A model generated the notes under the pieces. It made no database searches. It was not told the DNA's origin and worked only from the letters and a program-made list of their open reading frames with translations. The position numbers and the translations under genes were made by a program. A stretch of 64,000 nt of DNA from Ahaetulla prasina (Eukaryota; Chordata; Lepidosauria; Squamata; Colubridae), in contig NC_080540.1 in the NCBI RefSeq assembly GCF_028640845.1, positions 162,192,438 to 162,256,437 of the forward strand, in the 5' to 3' direction. Position 1 is the first letter of the stretch; every line of letters begins with the position of its first letter. Positions 1-10,105 of this stretch are shown here, one piece after another.

Positions 1-246
1 GGAGAGGCAGATTCTGCCTTTGGAGACTTTACCTGTTTCTTGGATACCCTGGAAATTCTGCCCTGGTTTGTGGGTGCCGGATGCAGAACGGAGAATCTGG
101 TCCTGACTCTTCAGGAGTGGAGTGAAAGTGGGATCTCTGCATGAAGAATTGCACTGGCTGTTAGGAGTGCAGGGAAGTTAATGGGCAAATAGACACTACA
201 AGACGACCATTTGCTGAAAAAGTGGGGGGGGGATAGAAAACCTGCG
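1..246. other. Unassigned sequence
   Basis: Mixed-composition DNA with no long reading frame, repeat or RNA signature that I recognise. A short G run sits near 226. Confidence 0.5.
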
Positions 247-579
247 CTAGAAACTCTCTATTTTGAGTTTTTGAGAGACAGGGGATTTAAGCTTAGCACC
301 CAAATTCTTTCTTGCACCACCTTTCCTTAGTTCCTTAGTTGAGTTGTGCCATCCTGTCTTAACTCTTAACTCAACTCCAAGTACCTTTTCCTTCTCCTCC
401 TCCTCCAATTTAGTCCACAATGCTACCTTGTTCTCAAACATCAGTAGAGTATGTTTCAGTGGGACCTCTGGGGGTACAGGGGGTAATTTCCAGATCGCAA
501 AAACAGAGAGATGAGCAGTCCAAGCCTTCTGTTGCAAATGACAAGCTCTTTGCTCAGCTTTAGCCTGCTGGGCCTTCAT
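247..579 (-). CDS. Unrecognised 110-aa open reading frame
   Basis: An open frame of 110 codons read from 579 down to 247. The product is Lys/Glu/Gln-rich: residues 1-25 and 55-70 look helical, with an acidic-basic run EEEEKEK near residue 60. There is no recognisable domain, signal peptide or membrane segment. The frame remains open a few codons upstream of the chosen Met, so the start is arbitrary. It could be a relic of a mobile-element gag or ORF1-type protein, a chance frame, or an unknown exon. No splice or promoter context supports expression. Confidence 0.15.
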   Translation of the reverse strand: MKAQQAKAEQRACHLQQKAWTAHLSVFAIWKLPPVPPEVPLKHTLLMFENKVALWTKLEEEEKEKVLGVELRVKTGWHNSTKELRKGGARKNLGAKLKSPVSQKLKIESF

Positions 580-1289
580 ATGTTCCTCAAAGAAAGAATT
601 TAATAACTGCCTTACCCAATCAGATCAAACCTGCTGATTTATACTCAGGTATCACATCTCTTTTCTTGTGAGCCCTCCCTTTTAGGGTTCAGCTGCAGAT
701 TTTAGGGTACCTGTCATGGAAATCTAGCATCAGACACCCATTAACTATGACATTTCTCTGCCAGAAGCTTCTTATCATGGACCAGATTATTTGGTGGCCG
801 ACCATCAAAGATAGCCGGGCACTAACAGTCCATTTCTTCTATCCAGCTGACCAGTTGGACAGTAGGAATTATGGGCAGGTTCCTGACCCTCATGCTTTAT
901 ACTCTTGCATTTTTATCCCCCCCCCCCGCTTTAAAGTTTTCATCGAACACTGAAGTTGCAACTCCCTTTTGTATATGTTTGCAGTGTCATAACAGCTAAG
1001 AAAGCAATCATAGATTCCCTGCTCATTCTTCCCTGCAGTGTTGCCTTGATTTCCAATTTCCCCTGCTGTGTGGCATATCTGAAGATTTGTTTGTCAAAGT
1101 AGATGAGGGAAGATTTCCTCTCCCCCAACAGGAACGGGAGAGCTACCTCAGCAGTCTTATTTCCTGATGTATCCCATGAAAGTTCTTCCCAAAGCCATAA
1201 GAAATGACAATTCTTCCCAGCAACAAGTGCTATTGAAATGCATTTCCTAGTGGCTCAGCTGATCGAAAACTTTTCAAGTTGTTCTTGTC
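580..1289. other. Unassigned; weak integrase-like hint
   Basis: No gene seen. A 68-codon plus-strand frame at 747-953 contains a WWPTIKDSR-like stretch that faintly recalls the WWP motif of retroelement integrases, but nothing else supports this. A C run lies at about 919-928. Confidence 0.2.
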
Positions 1290-2203
1290 TTGGAATGAAT
1301 TCTCTGTGGTCGAGGGTGGAAGGCAGCTGGCTGTCGGAGGCGAGTTATTGGCCCCAAAGAATAGGGTGCGCAACTTAGGTGTCCTCCTGGATGATCGGCT
1401 GTCATTTGAAGATCATCTGACGGCCGTCTCCAGGAGGGCCTTCCACCAGGTTCGCCTGGTTCGGCAGTTGCGCCCCTTCCTTGATCGGGATGCCTTATGC
1501 ACAGTCACTCATGCGCTCGTTACCTCTCGCTTGGATTACTGTAATGCTCTCTACATGGGGCTCCCCTTGAAGTGCACTCGGAGGCTTCAGTTAGTCCAGA
1601 ATGCAGCTGCGGGTGATAGAGGAGCTACGCGTAGCTCCCATGTAACACCGCCTCCTGCGCAGACTGCACTGGCTGCCTGTGGCCTTCGAGTGCACTTTAA
1701 GGTGTTGGTTACGACCTTTAAAGCGCTCCATGGCTTGGGACCTGGTACTTACGGGACCGCCTGCTGTTACCACATGCCTCCCACCGACCCGTGCGCTCCC
1801 ATAGAGGGACTTCTCAGGTGCCGTCCGCCAAACAATGTCGGCTGGCGGCCCCAGGAAGGGCCTTCTCTGTGGGGGCTCCCACTCTGGAACGAGCTTCCCC
1901 CGGGTCTACGTCAAATACCTGACCTTCGGACATTCCGTCGCGAACTGAAGACACATCTCTTTATTCGCGCGGGGCTGGCTTAAATTGGATTTTTAAATGT
2001 GAAATTTTATTAATTTTTAAACGGGGTTTTTAGTTTACGGTAATTTTAATTTCAGGCTAATTTTAAATAAGTTTTTTAAATGGTATTTTAACCTGTATAT
2101 TTGTATTGCTGGTTTTATCTTGCCTGTACACCGCCCTGAGTCCTTCGGGAGAAGGGCGGTATAAAAATCAAAATAAATAAATAAATAAATAAATAAAATA
2201 AAG
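1290..2203 (+). mobile_element. L2 LINE, 3' end of ORF2 and 3' tail
   Basis: The open frame at 1279-1983 encodes the C-terminal part of an L2 (CR1-group) reverse-transcriptase protein. It contains RNLGVLLDDRLSFEDH, then the hallmark SRLDYCNALYMGLPL and RRLQLVQNAAA, then FKVLVTTFKALHGLGPG and a terminal WNELPPGLRQ...FRRELKTHLF. A non-coding 3' tail follows with the hairpin CCGCCCTGAGTCCTTCGGG and a (AAAT)n end at about 2170-2203. The catalytic RT core is missing, so the copy is 5'-truncated, as is normal for LINEs. The frame is nearly intact but locally degraded after LQLVQNAAA (about 1610-1650). The exact 5' end, around 1290-1330, is uncertain. The same tail hairpin ends the SINE at 56128. 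Confidence 0.9.
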
Positions 2204-2545
2204 GAAATTTCCCTGACCACTTTCACCTCACAATACCCACCTCTGATGGGAGCCTAGAGAAAGCTGCCATAAGGACTTTGTGGCAAGAAGTCCCTTCCTT
2301 CAGTCCATCTAGCTGAGATCATGCTAGCCAGCTATGTGCCTTATGAAAACAGATGTCTGTGAAGGAGCAAGCGAGCCATGGACAAGGAGCTGTGGCTTCT
2401 CGTTTGTCCCAGCTGGAGTAGACTTCGATGATAATAATACTATTTTTAATGGATACACCATCTGCTCTGGATGCCTCCCTGAACTTATCCTGTCAATTTT
2501 TTAATTATATTTTATATTTATTTATTTGTCAAGTATGTATTAGAT
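2204..2545. other. Unassigned sequence
   Basis: Moderately AT-rich near 2500-2530. No gene or element recognised. Confidence 0.5.
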
Positions 2546-3229
2546 CAGTGGTCACCAACTGGTGGTCCGTGGACCACTGGTGATCCGTGAGAAAATTTTG
2601 GTGGTCCCCAGAAAAATTATTTGCATTTTTTATCTTGCACTAAATCAGGGGTCCTCAGACTATGGCCCCAGGACAGATATGTGCAATGAACATTTGTGTT
2701 GCTGCAAAGAGTCTCCCCCTTTGGGGTCTTTTTGTGTGAGTCAGAAGGGGGCAGAAATTCCGCCTTGGGTCTGCTTCAGACTCCTGGTGCGGGGCTTTGG
2801 GCAGAGGCTGGAGGGAAGCACCATTGGTGGCGAAGAGCCAGAGGGCCTTGTTCCACTGGGACTTCATCGTGGCCTGGAACTGGCTGACCACCTCAGCCCG
2901 CTGAGCTGCCAGGTGCCGGTACCTGGCCTTGTACTCTCGCAGGTCTTCCCTCTGTTTGGAAAACCTATGCTCGTAGTCCTCAGTGAGGTGGTTCTTCTGA
3001 GCTCCTTCTCAGTCAGATCAAATTTGAACTGACCTGTTTTGCCAACTCTTTCCCGTGGTGGCTGCTTAGCTCCAACAACTGCTTTCCATTGGGGTCCTAA
3101 AGAGCCCAGGTGGGCAGGCAAGGAGTGGCGAATAGATGCTGGCAAGGTGCCCCTCAACATGAGTGACATTGAGTTGGCCATGCCCACCCAGTCACATGAC
3201 TATCTTGCCACGCCCACCCAGTCGGTCAT
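2546..3229 (-). mobile_element. hAT-type non-autonomous elements with exon-like cargo
   Basis: The left edge CAGTGGTCACCAACTGG at 2546 and a second hAT-like edge CAGGGGTCCTCAGACTATGG at 2646 have hAT-style CAGNGGT termini. The interior around 3160-3228 matches that of another hAT copy in this window (38800-38880; shared CACCCAGTCGGTCATT). The right end is missing because the BovB 3' end begins at 3230. Between 2820 and 3060 the minus strand reads as a plausible protein-coding segment, described separately. No target duplication can be read because one end is lost. Confidence 0.6.
2820..3060 (-). pseudogene. Exon-like coding fragment inside a hAT element
   Basis: Read on the minus strand, about 60-70 codons are open and look like genuine protein: a charged helical segment with QKNHLTEDYEHRFSKQRED, then REYKARYRHLAAQRAE, then SQFQATMKSQWNKALWLF. 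Heptad-like spacing of hydrophobics suggests a coiled coil. Codon choice is GC-rich at third positions, unlike the surrounding repeat. I do not recognise the parent gene. The inference is a host exon captured by a DNA transposon and multiplied with it; a chance open frame is the alternative. A partly different frame of the same segment is also open, so the call rests on composition and helix pattern only. Confidence 0.35.
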
Positions 3230-3241
3230 TTGTTGTTGTTG

Positions 3242-4864
3242 TTAGCTGCGAAGTCGTATCCGACCCATCGCGACCCCATGGACAACATTCCTCCAGGCCT
3301 TCCTGTCCTCTTCCATCCTCTGGAATCCATTTAAACTCATGCCTACTGCTTCAGTGACTCCATCCAGCCACCTCATTCTCTGTTGTCCCTTTCTTCTTTT
3401 GCCCTCAATCTTTCCCAGCATTAGGCTCTTCTCCAGTGAGTCCTTCTTTCTCATTAGGCGGCCAAAGTATTTGAGTTTTATCTTCAGGATCTGGCCTTCT
3501 AAAGAGCAAGTCAGGGTTGATCTCCTCTAGGACTGACTTGTTTGTTTGCCTTGCAGTCCAAGGGACTCGCAGGAGTCTTCTCCAGCACCAGAGTTCAAAG
3601 GCCTCAATTCTTTGGCGCTCAGCCTTTCTTATGGTCCAACCGTCACAGCCATACATTGCAAATGGGAAAACCATAGCTTTGACATACGCACTTTTGCTGG
3701 CAGGGTGATGTCTCTGCTTTTTAGTACGCTGTCTAGATTTGCCATAGCTTTCCTCCCCAGGAGCAAGCGTCTTTTAATTTCTTGGCTGCAGTCCCCATCT
3801 GCGGTAATCTTGGAGCCCAGGAAAATAAAATCTGTCACTACCTCCATTTCTTCACCATCTATCTGCCAGGAATTGAAAGGGACGGATGCCATGATTTTTG
3901 TTTTCTTAATGTTGAGTTTCAAGCCAACTTTTGCACTCTCCTCCTTCACCCGCATCAGAAGGTTCTTTAATTCCTCTTCACTTTCTGCCATTAGAGTGGT
4001 ATCATCTGCATATCTGAGGTTGTTGATATTTCTTCCGGCAATTTTAATTCCAATTTTTGATTCATCTAGCCCCGCCTTTCTCATGATGTGTTCTGCATAT
4101 AAATTAAATAGGCAGGCTGATAGTATACAGCCTTGCTGGACTCCTTTCCCAATTTTGAACCAATCAGTGGTTCCGTGTCCAGTTCTCACTGTGGCTTCTT
4201 GACCCGCATACAGGTTTCTCAAGAGACAAATAAGATGGTCTGGTACTCCCATCTCTTTAAGAACTTGCCACAATTTGTTGTGATCCACACAATCAAAGGC
4301 TTTAACGTAGTCAATGAAGCAGAAGTAGATGTTTTTCTGGAACTCCCTAGCTTTCTCCATGATCCAGCGTATGTTGGCAATTTGATCTCTAGTTCCTCTG
4401 CCTCTACGAAATCCTGCCTGTACTTCTGGTAGTTCTCGATCCACATATTGCTGGAGCCTAGCTTGTAGGATTTTAAGCATAACCTTACTAGCATGTGAAA
4501 TGAGTGCAATGGTGTGATAGTTTGAACATTCTTTGGCATTGCCTTTCTTTGGAATTGGAATGTAAACTGACCTTTTCCAATCCTGTGGCCATTGTTGAGT
4601 TTTCCAAATAGGCTGGCAAATTGGGTGTAGCACTTTTACTGCGTCGTCTTTTAAGATTTTGAATAGCTCAACTGGAATACTGTCTCCTCCACTAGCTTTG
4701 TTGTTGCCCAGATTTCCTAAGGCTCATTTGACTTCACATTCTAGGATGTCTGGCTCAAGGTTAGTGACCATCCCATCGTGGTTATCAGGGATGTTAAACT
4801 CATTCTTGTATAGTTCTTCTGTGTAATTTTGCCACCTCTTCTTAATCTCTTCTGCCTCTGTTAG
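3242..4864 (-). pseudogene. BovB reverse transcriptase (broken)
   Basis: The main open frame is 4633-3629. It carries RT motifs in order, with residues counted from the Met at 4633: PIPKKG near 27-31, AGFRRGRGTRDQI 73-85, FIDYVKAFD 106-114 (first catalytic Asp), GVQQGCILSACLFNLY 164-179, the YADD box 208-211, and FLGSKITADGDC after that. The frame is broken at least three times. An in-frame TGA lies at 4724-4726. A frameshift near 3685 moves the thumb region (MYGCDGWT, FELWCWRRLLRVPWTAR) into the frame of 3674-3405. A second shift near 3460 moves the C-terminus (LEKSLMLGKIEGKRRKGQQRMRWLDG) into the frame of 3454-3242. The protein copies RNA into DNA for target-primed retrotransposition; this copy cannot make it. 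Confidence 0.93.
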
Positions 4865-5391
4865 TGTCGTGTCCCACTCCTCCGCTGACGGCCGGGTCAA
4901 GGAAATCTGAATCAGGCGTGCCTCTGCAGCTCTGCCAAAGTCCTAGCAAAGTCCTCAGGGCAGGCAGGAGACCAGAAAGTGACTTCAGCAAGATATGTTT
5001 AGACTTTGCCTGACTCAGAGAATGCCAGAAAGCAGGTCCTTTATATAGGCCATGGGGTGTGGCTCCATGACTCAGCACTTATCCAGGCCTGCCCCTCCCT
5101 TCCTTCTTTTGCCTCCGTCTATCAAGTCTTCTGACGCGAGGGTCACTCCAGTCTGCAGCTGTTGGCAATTGACCTCCCTCAGGCTCACATGCTGTGGAGG
5201 AGGGGGAGGGGTCTAGTTGCTCCGTTTGCCTGGGCATGGAGCCAGAGCTGGGGGCTGGAGATACTTCCTCCTCTTCAGCCTGTCTGGGCATGGAGCCAGG
5301 GCTGGGGCCGGGAAGCATACTAGGACATTCCTCCGTGTTCGGAAGCAGATAAGAAGGCCCCGGCTGTGGTGAGATCGGACGAGACACAACA
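4865..5391 (-). repeat. Solo LTR, family A (copy 1)
   Basis: A 527-bp unit that starts TGTTGTGTC and ends GACACGACA on the minus strand, with a TATATAAAGG-type box at about 5040-5050. The flanks are a perfect 5-bp duplication GTTAG (4860-4864 and 5392-5396), as expected for Ty3/Gypsy-like integration. The insertion sits inside the BovB coding region. A minus-strand frame is open through the first 60% of the LTR, from M at 5318 to 5079. It is Pro/Ser/Glu-rich, with two PGPSPGSMPRQ-like repeats and an Arg-rich end RVRRLDRRRQKK. Internal element sequence is gone, consistent with LTR-LTR recombination. Confidence 0.9.
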
Positions 5392-5421
5392 GTTAGGTCC
5401 CTGCCATTTTGGTCCTTTATC

Positions 5422-6300
5422 ATGAATAAATTTAAATTTAATAATTTTAACAATAATTTATAATATAATAATAATTTTTAATAATAATTATAATTTAATA
5501 ATAATTTAATAAATTTAAATAAATTTAAAATGAATACAGATAAAGGGAATATTTGGACAGGGACGTTAGGCATGTTGGTGCTCTTATGCATGCCCCTTAA
5601 AGACCTCTTAGGAATGGGGTGAGGTCAACAGTAGACAGTCTTAGGTTAAAGTTTTGGGGATTTTGGGATGAGACCACAGAGTCTGGTAGTGCATTCCAGG
5701 CATTGACCCCTCTGTTGCTGAACATATTTTCTGCAATCGAATTTGGTACAGTTTACTTAAGTTTGTATCTATTGTGTGCTCATGTATTGTTGCGGTTGAA
5801 GCTGAAGTAGTCATTGACAGGTAGGACATTGTAGCAGATAATTTTATGAGCTACGCTTAGGTCATGCTGAAGGTGGCGTAGTTCTAAGGTTTCTAAGCCC
5901 AGAATTTCAAGTCTGGTGGCATAAGGTATTTTGTTGCAAGCAGAGGAGTGGAGGACTCTTCTTGTGAAATATTTCTGGACACACTCAATTGTATTAATGT
6001 CGAATATGCAGTGCAGGTTCCAGACAGATGAGCTGTATTCAAGAATTGATCTAGCAAATTTTTGTATGCTCTGGTTAGTAGTGTAATATTACCGGAGAAG
6101 AAGCTACGCAAGATTAGATTTACAACTCTTAATGCTTTTTTGGCAATGTTGTTACAGTGGGCTTTGGCACTTAAATCATCGGATATGAGTACTCCAATTT
6201 GCCGAGTAACCCAGGATAGACTTAAAACGAACAAATATCTGCCACTGATTGACATCTCAAAACATGCTGTCATTGACTGAAATTGGAAATATCCACATGA
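5422..6300 (-). mobile_element. CR1/L3-like LINE 3' end (copy 1)
   Basis: A minus-strand LINE fragment. The AT-rich tail lies at about 5422-5535, followed in minus order by coding remnants seen in the frame 6303-5893: DDLSAKAHCNNIAKKALRVV, then LILRSFFSGN...LLTRAYK. The same family is better preserved at 14315-15475, where RPILEYSSPVWNPH and FADD are visible. The frame here is shifted in several places, for example after the LLDQFLNTAHLSG region. It is a Jockey-superfamily relative by its motif order; the exact family name is not certain. Confidence 0.8.
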
Positions 6301-6496
6301 CAACCAATGGATTGCCCCCTAGAAAGGATAGCTTTATTACATTTCTTTTAAAGACCAACCTAACAATTCGGCAACTGAGAACAAGGAGGTTCAAGAGCTT
6401 TGTCAATCACCAGTAAACTTCCTTTTAATTTGAACAAGAGAAGACCAGGGCCTGGAAGGGCAGGATAGCTGGAACATATACGGTTAGGGGAGAGAC

Positions 6497-6851
6497 ATGT
6501 ATGGCTTAGGGACACGGTGGCTCAGGGGCTAGGATGTTGAGGCTTGTCGATCCTGCGGTTTGAATCCCTAGTGCTGCCGTGTAACGGGGTGAGCTCCCGT
6601 TACTTGTCCCAGCTTCTGCCAACCTAGCAGTTTCGAAAGCACGTAAAAATGCAAGTAGAAAAAATAGGGACCACCTTGGTGGGAAGGTAACAGCGTTCCG
6701 TGTGCCTTTGGCGTTGTCATGCCAGCCACATGACCACGGAGACGTCTTCGGACAGCGCTGGCTCTTCAGCTTTGAAACGTTGCCTAGAGTCGGCAACGAC
6801 TAGCACGTATGTGCAAGGGGAACCTTTACCTTTACCTTTATGTATGGCTTA
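6497..6851 (+). mobile_element. Sauria-type SINE with 12-bp target duplication
   Basis: A tRNA-derived SINE at 6509-6839. The head GGTGGCTCAG...TTGAATCC resembles tRNA A and B boxes. The body contains GTGAGCTCCCGTTACTTG and GCACGTAAAAATGCAAG. The 3' tail, with GAGTCGGCAACGACTAGCA and (CCTTTA)n, resembles a BovB 3' end. It is flanked by ATGTATGGCTTA at 6497-6508 and 6840-6851, a perfect 12-bp duplication of LINE-driven insertion. Such SINEs depend on BovB reverse transcriptase. Confidence 0.92.
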
Positions 6852-6865
6852 CACAATGTATAGCC

Positions 6866-7183
6866 CTGTGATGGCAAACCTATGGCAGGCGTACCAGAGG
6901 TGGCACACAGAGCCTTCTCTGTGGGCACACATGCCATCGCCAGCTGCCCTTCCAAGTTCCATCGTGCGCATGCGTGCTGGCCAGCCGCTCTCTTCTTGGC
7001 TCCAGCACGCAGAACCTGGAAGAGAGCAGCTGGCCATTGCACATGTACGTGATGGAACCTTGAAGAGCAATTGGTTGGTGCGCATGCGTGCAATGGCCAG
7101 CTGCTCTCTTCTGGGTCCCAATGCTCCGGCACGTGTGCACACTCCATTTCAGCACTCAGTGCCGAAAAGGTTAACCATCACTG
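6866..7183. mobile_element. hAT MITE with perfect 8-bp duplication
   Basis: A 318-bp element with inverted ends CTGTGATGGCAAACCT and AGGTTAACCATCACTG. It is flanked by GTATAGCC at 6858-6865 and 7184-7191. The interior is GC-rich with inverted GCGCATGCGTGC motifs. No transposase is present. Confidence 0.9.
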
Positions 7184-7191
7184 GTATAGCC

Positions 7192-7846
7192 TTTGAGTAT
7201 TCAGATGAACATAAGAACAGGCTATAATATGCTGGCTTAGGTAGAAGGTATCACAGTTCCACGGGGTTAGTTGGCCTGGCTTCCCCTTTTGTGAGTGCTG
7301 GTCCTTGGCACTCTTCTTCTCACAGGTTCAGTACTAAAATAGGTGTCATCCTTGGCTAACATTAAAAGTTCTCTTAACTTCAGCTTGCTAAAATTTAATT
7401 TTTGTTGCCCCTGGAAATCTAGACATACTTGTTTGTTGTTGTTTTTTTATTATTTGAGTTTAGAGAAAATTGTTCCCAAGCACCGTTTCAGCCTCAGGTA
7501 ATACTGTACCGTTTACTTGAATCTATCGCTTTTGAGGCAGAATGCACGCTAGGGTAGGCAAGGAAAACAATACGTCAATTTTATAAATCAATTTGTGCTA
7601 TGCGTGGCACACAGCACAAACGACGTCCCTGTTTTTGGATCCTGACAGGTTGAAATGTGGGACGTAAGGACAAGACTGTGGGGTGGTGGGCAGATGGGTG
7701 GCAGTTACTGACTTTCTGACCAGCAATAGATAATTAGTAATATATCCCATTGGAGCCAACTATGCACCACACCATAGATAGTGTAGATATTTCTGGAGGC
7801 TGGCAACAGCACCAAATACAGTATCATCTCCGAAGTGATCCCGCAG
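7192..7846. other. Unassigned sequence
   Basis: No gene, RNA or repeat signature recognised. The composition is ordinary. Confidence 0.5.
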
Positions 7847-7879
7847 ACCCCGGCTGCGGTGAGAGCGGACAAGACACAA
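7847..7879 (-). repeat. Terminal fragment of LTR family A
   Basis: About 33 bp (CCCCGGCTGCGGTGAGAGCG through GACACAACA) match the TGTTGTG end of LTR family A in minus orientation. The rest of the LTR is absent. Confidence 0.6.
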
Positions 7880-8596
7880 CAGATCTGTTCTACAGCTACT
7901 TTCCAAGTAGACGGAATTTACAGTGGATAGATCACCTCTTTTATCTTGGTCCAACCTTAATGGGCTGGGCTACAGTACCCATAAATCACACGCACATGGA
8001 ATTTATGGACAGCATCCAAAGGGTGGCAGATTGAGGAAAGTTGCCCTATGTTTTTATGCTCTTTCTGCAAGAGACAGAGAGCGCGCGAGAGGTTTATATT
8101 TGTTTTTATTAGTTCTTAAGAAAAACAATCAGATTTTGATAACAAGTCCTGGTCCTCCTGCCCAATTCAAGAACGCCCGGATTTGGCCCTGGCATGCCTG
8201 CAGCGGAATCATGCCATAATTTCATTTTACAGCTCTGTCAATAGAGACTTCTCTGATCCATGCAATTTATGAGGGTAGCTTTCGGATTTTATTGTTTCAT
8301 TCTCACCCTCCAAAATGTGTAGTCACAACAACAGATTTGGGGTGGGGGCAGGGAGAATATGACTTGTTTCGTGCTCCCAATAACACAAGTGTACAGGCAA
8401 TGTGCTAGAATACCAGCTTGAAGGATAGCTTGGGGACTTTTGATTTTTTTTTTAAGGAAAAAGAAGATTAAATAAGAATCAGGTCTGTTTTGAAGTATCC
8501 CTTTCTTCTTTTCCACACGAGACTCAACAAGACTGCAAAGTACATCAATCCAGAAAGTATAACATTCTTTGACATTTGTAGCAGTTAGATTACAGA
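7880..8596. other. Unassigned sequence
   Basis: No gene or element recognised. A short GA-rich stretch lies near 8072-8090 and a T run near 8443-8452. Confidence 0.5.
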
Positions 8597-8635
8597 GACT
8601 AGACTAGACTAGACTAGACTAGACTAGACTAGACT
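8597..8635. repeat. (ACTAG)n microsatellite
   Basis: Seven or so tandem copies of the pentamer GACTA at the 3' boundary of the adjoining minus-strand CR1-like LINE, where LINE tails commonly seed microsatellites. Confidence 0.9.
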
Positions 8636-9475
8636 AACAGAATAACAGAGTTGGAAGGGACCTTGGAGGTCTTCTAGTCCAACCCTCTGCTCAGGCAGGA
8701 AACCCTACCACCATTTCAGACAAATGGTTGTCCAATCTCTTCGTACAAACCTCTACTGTTGGAGCATTCACAACTTCTGGAGGCAAGTTGTTCCACTGAT
8801 TAATGGTTCTAACTGTCAGGAAATTTCTCCATAGTTCTAGGTTGCTTCTCTCCTTGATTAGTTTCCATCCATTGCTTCCTGTCCTGCCTTCAGGTGCTTC
8901 GGAGAATAGTGTTGTGTCTTGCCCGCCCTCAGAGCAGCCAGGGCCTTCTTACCTGCTCCCGAACACTGAGGAATGTATGCCTCCCGGCCCCAGTCCTGGC
9001 TCCATGCCCACACAAACTGCAGAAGAAGGAGAATCTCCCGGCCCCAGCCCTGACTCCATGCCCAGGCAAACGGAGCAGCTAGACCCCTCCCCCTCCTCCA
9101 CAGCATGTGAGCCTGAGGAGGGTTTATTCCCAACAGCTGATTGGAGTAATCCTCGCATCAGAAGATTGGATAGGCGGAGGCAACAGAGGAAGGAGGGCAG
9201 GCCTTAATGAGTGCTGAGTCATGGAGCCACACCCCATGGCCTATATAAAGGATCTACTTTCTGGCAGTCTCTGAGTCAGGCAAAAGTCAAACTTATCTTG
9301 CTGAAGTCACTTACTGGTCTCCTGCCTGCTCTGAGGACTTTGCTAGGACTTTGGGCAGAGCTGCAGAGGCACGCCTGATTCGGATTTCCCGGACCCAGCT
9401 GTCAGCGGAGGAGTGGGACACGACAAATAGCTTGATCTGCTCTTCTTTGTGTTAATCCCTAAGATATTGAAACTA
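8636..9475 (-). mobile_element. CR1-like LINE 3' end split by LTR A
   Basis: Minus-strand 3' end of a CR1-like LINE (8636-8909, resuming at 9426). It begins with the AGGGACCTTGGAGGTCTTCT block that closes this family. On the minus strand it encodes degraded matches to the C-terminus seen intact at 52378-52746. It is interrupted by the solo LTR at 8910-9425 with a 5-bp duplication AATAG. Confidence 0.85.
8910..9425 (+). repeat. Solo LTR, family A (copy 2)
   Basis: A 516-bp plus-strand LTR from TGTTGTGTC to GACACGACA. Flanks are AATAG at 8905-8909 and 9426-9430. The TATA box is TATATAAAGG at 9242-9251. A frame stays open from the LTR start to 9207, with an internal Met at 8977. It encodes a Pro/Ser-rich peptide with repeated PGPSPGSMP, an EQLDPSPSSTACEPEEG segment and a basic end RIRRLDRRRQQRKE. 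The TG...CA ends and 5-bp duplication fit Gypsy or retroviral integration. Only the LTR remains. Confidence 0.92.
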
Positions 9476-9489
9476 GACTAGATTAGATT

Positions 9490-9652
9490 CCCATTTTAGC
9501 CTGGTGGTTAAGGCATCAGATTAGAAATCTGGAGATGGTGAGTTATAGTGCCACTTTGGGCACGAAACGGTCTGGGTGATCTTGGGCCAGCTACCTTCTC
9601 TCTGCCCTAGGAAGGAAGCAATGGCACTGTTTCTGAAAAATCTTGACAAGAA
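9490..9652 (+). mobile_element. tRNA-derived SINE (MIR-like layout)
   Basis: A tRNA-like head, CTGGTGGTTAAGGCATCAG with GAGTTATAGTGCC as the B box, is followed by CTGGGTGATCTTGGGCCAG and CTCTCTGCCCTAGGAAGGAAG. Related pieces occur at 17880, 34395, 41606 and 62907. This is a SINE head, not a functional tRNA gene. Confidence 0.7.
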
Positions 9653-9657
9653 AACTA

Positions 9658-10039
9658 CAGGTAGTCTTTGACTTATAACAGTTTGTTTAGTGACTGCTCA
9701 AACGACCCTGAAAAATGTGACTTATTACCATTTTTCACACTTTACGACTGTTGTAGCAGCCCCATGGTGGTATGATCAAAATTCAGGTGCTTGGCATCTG
9801 GCTCATATTTATGGCAGTCTCCCGGGGTCATGTGATCCCCTTTTGTGACCTTCCGACAAGCAAAGACCACGGGGCAGATATATTCACTTAACAACTGTCT
9901 TACTGATGTAACAACTGCACTGATTCCCTTAACAACTGTGGCAAGAAAAGTTGTAAAAGGACAAAATTCACGTAGCAAATATCTCACTTAACAAAATACA
10001 TTTTGGGCTCAATTGTGGTTGTGAGTTGAGGACTGCCTG
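9658..10039. mobile_element. Tc1/mariner-like MITE (copy 1)
   Basis: A 382-bp element with ends CAGGTAGTCTTTGACTTA and, inverted, CAGGCAGTCCTCAACTCA. It is flanked by TA on both sides (9656-9657 and 10040-10041), as for Tc1/mariner insertion. The interior carries repeated CTTAACAACTG motifs. No transposase frame. Further copies lie at 56504 and 63850. Confidence 0.75.
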
Positions 10040-10067
10040 TAGAGGGACTTGTCCAAAAGCTAACTGG

Positions 10068-10069
<2 letters not shown>

Positions 10070-10101
<32 letters not shown>
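10070..10101. repeat. (CA)n microsatellite
   Basis: About 15 uninterrupted CA dinucleotides. Confidence 0.97.

Positions 10102-10105
<4 letters not shown>

Larger units (their letters stand above)
3230..5421 (-). mobile_element. BovB (RTE-clade) LINE, 5'-truncated, split by a solo LTR
   Basis: A minus-strand LINE whose 3' end lies at about 3230 in a short (ACA)n tail. Its ORF2-type protein shows RT blocks typical of BovB (see the coding entry). The element resumes beyond the solo LTR at 4865-5391: the short piece 5397-5421 encodes IKDQNGRDLT, which is the part of BovB immediately before the region ending at 4864. The LTR is flanked by GTTAG on both sides, so it inserted into an existing BovB copy. 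The endonuclease half is absent. BovB is known for horizontal transfer among vertebrates and is abundant in squamates. Confidence 0.93.

Noticed and set aside
747..953. Integrase-like WWPTIKDSR stretch
   Set aside because: A single short motif with no zinc finger, catalytic residues or flanking element structure.
6700..7227. 175-codon plus-strand frame
   Set aside because: It spans a SINE tail and a hAT MITE with clear target duplications.
9490..9580. Possible tRNA gene
   Set aside because: A and B box-like text is present, but the cloverleaf is not intact and a SINE body follows. It is a SINE head.
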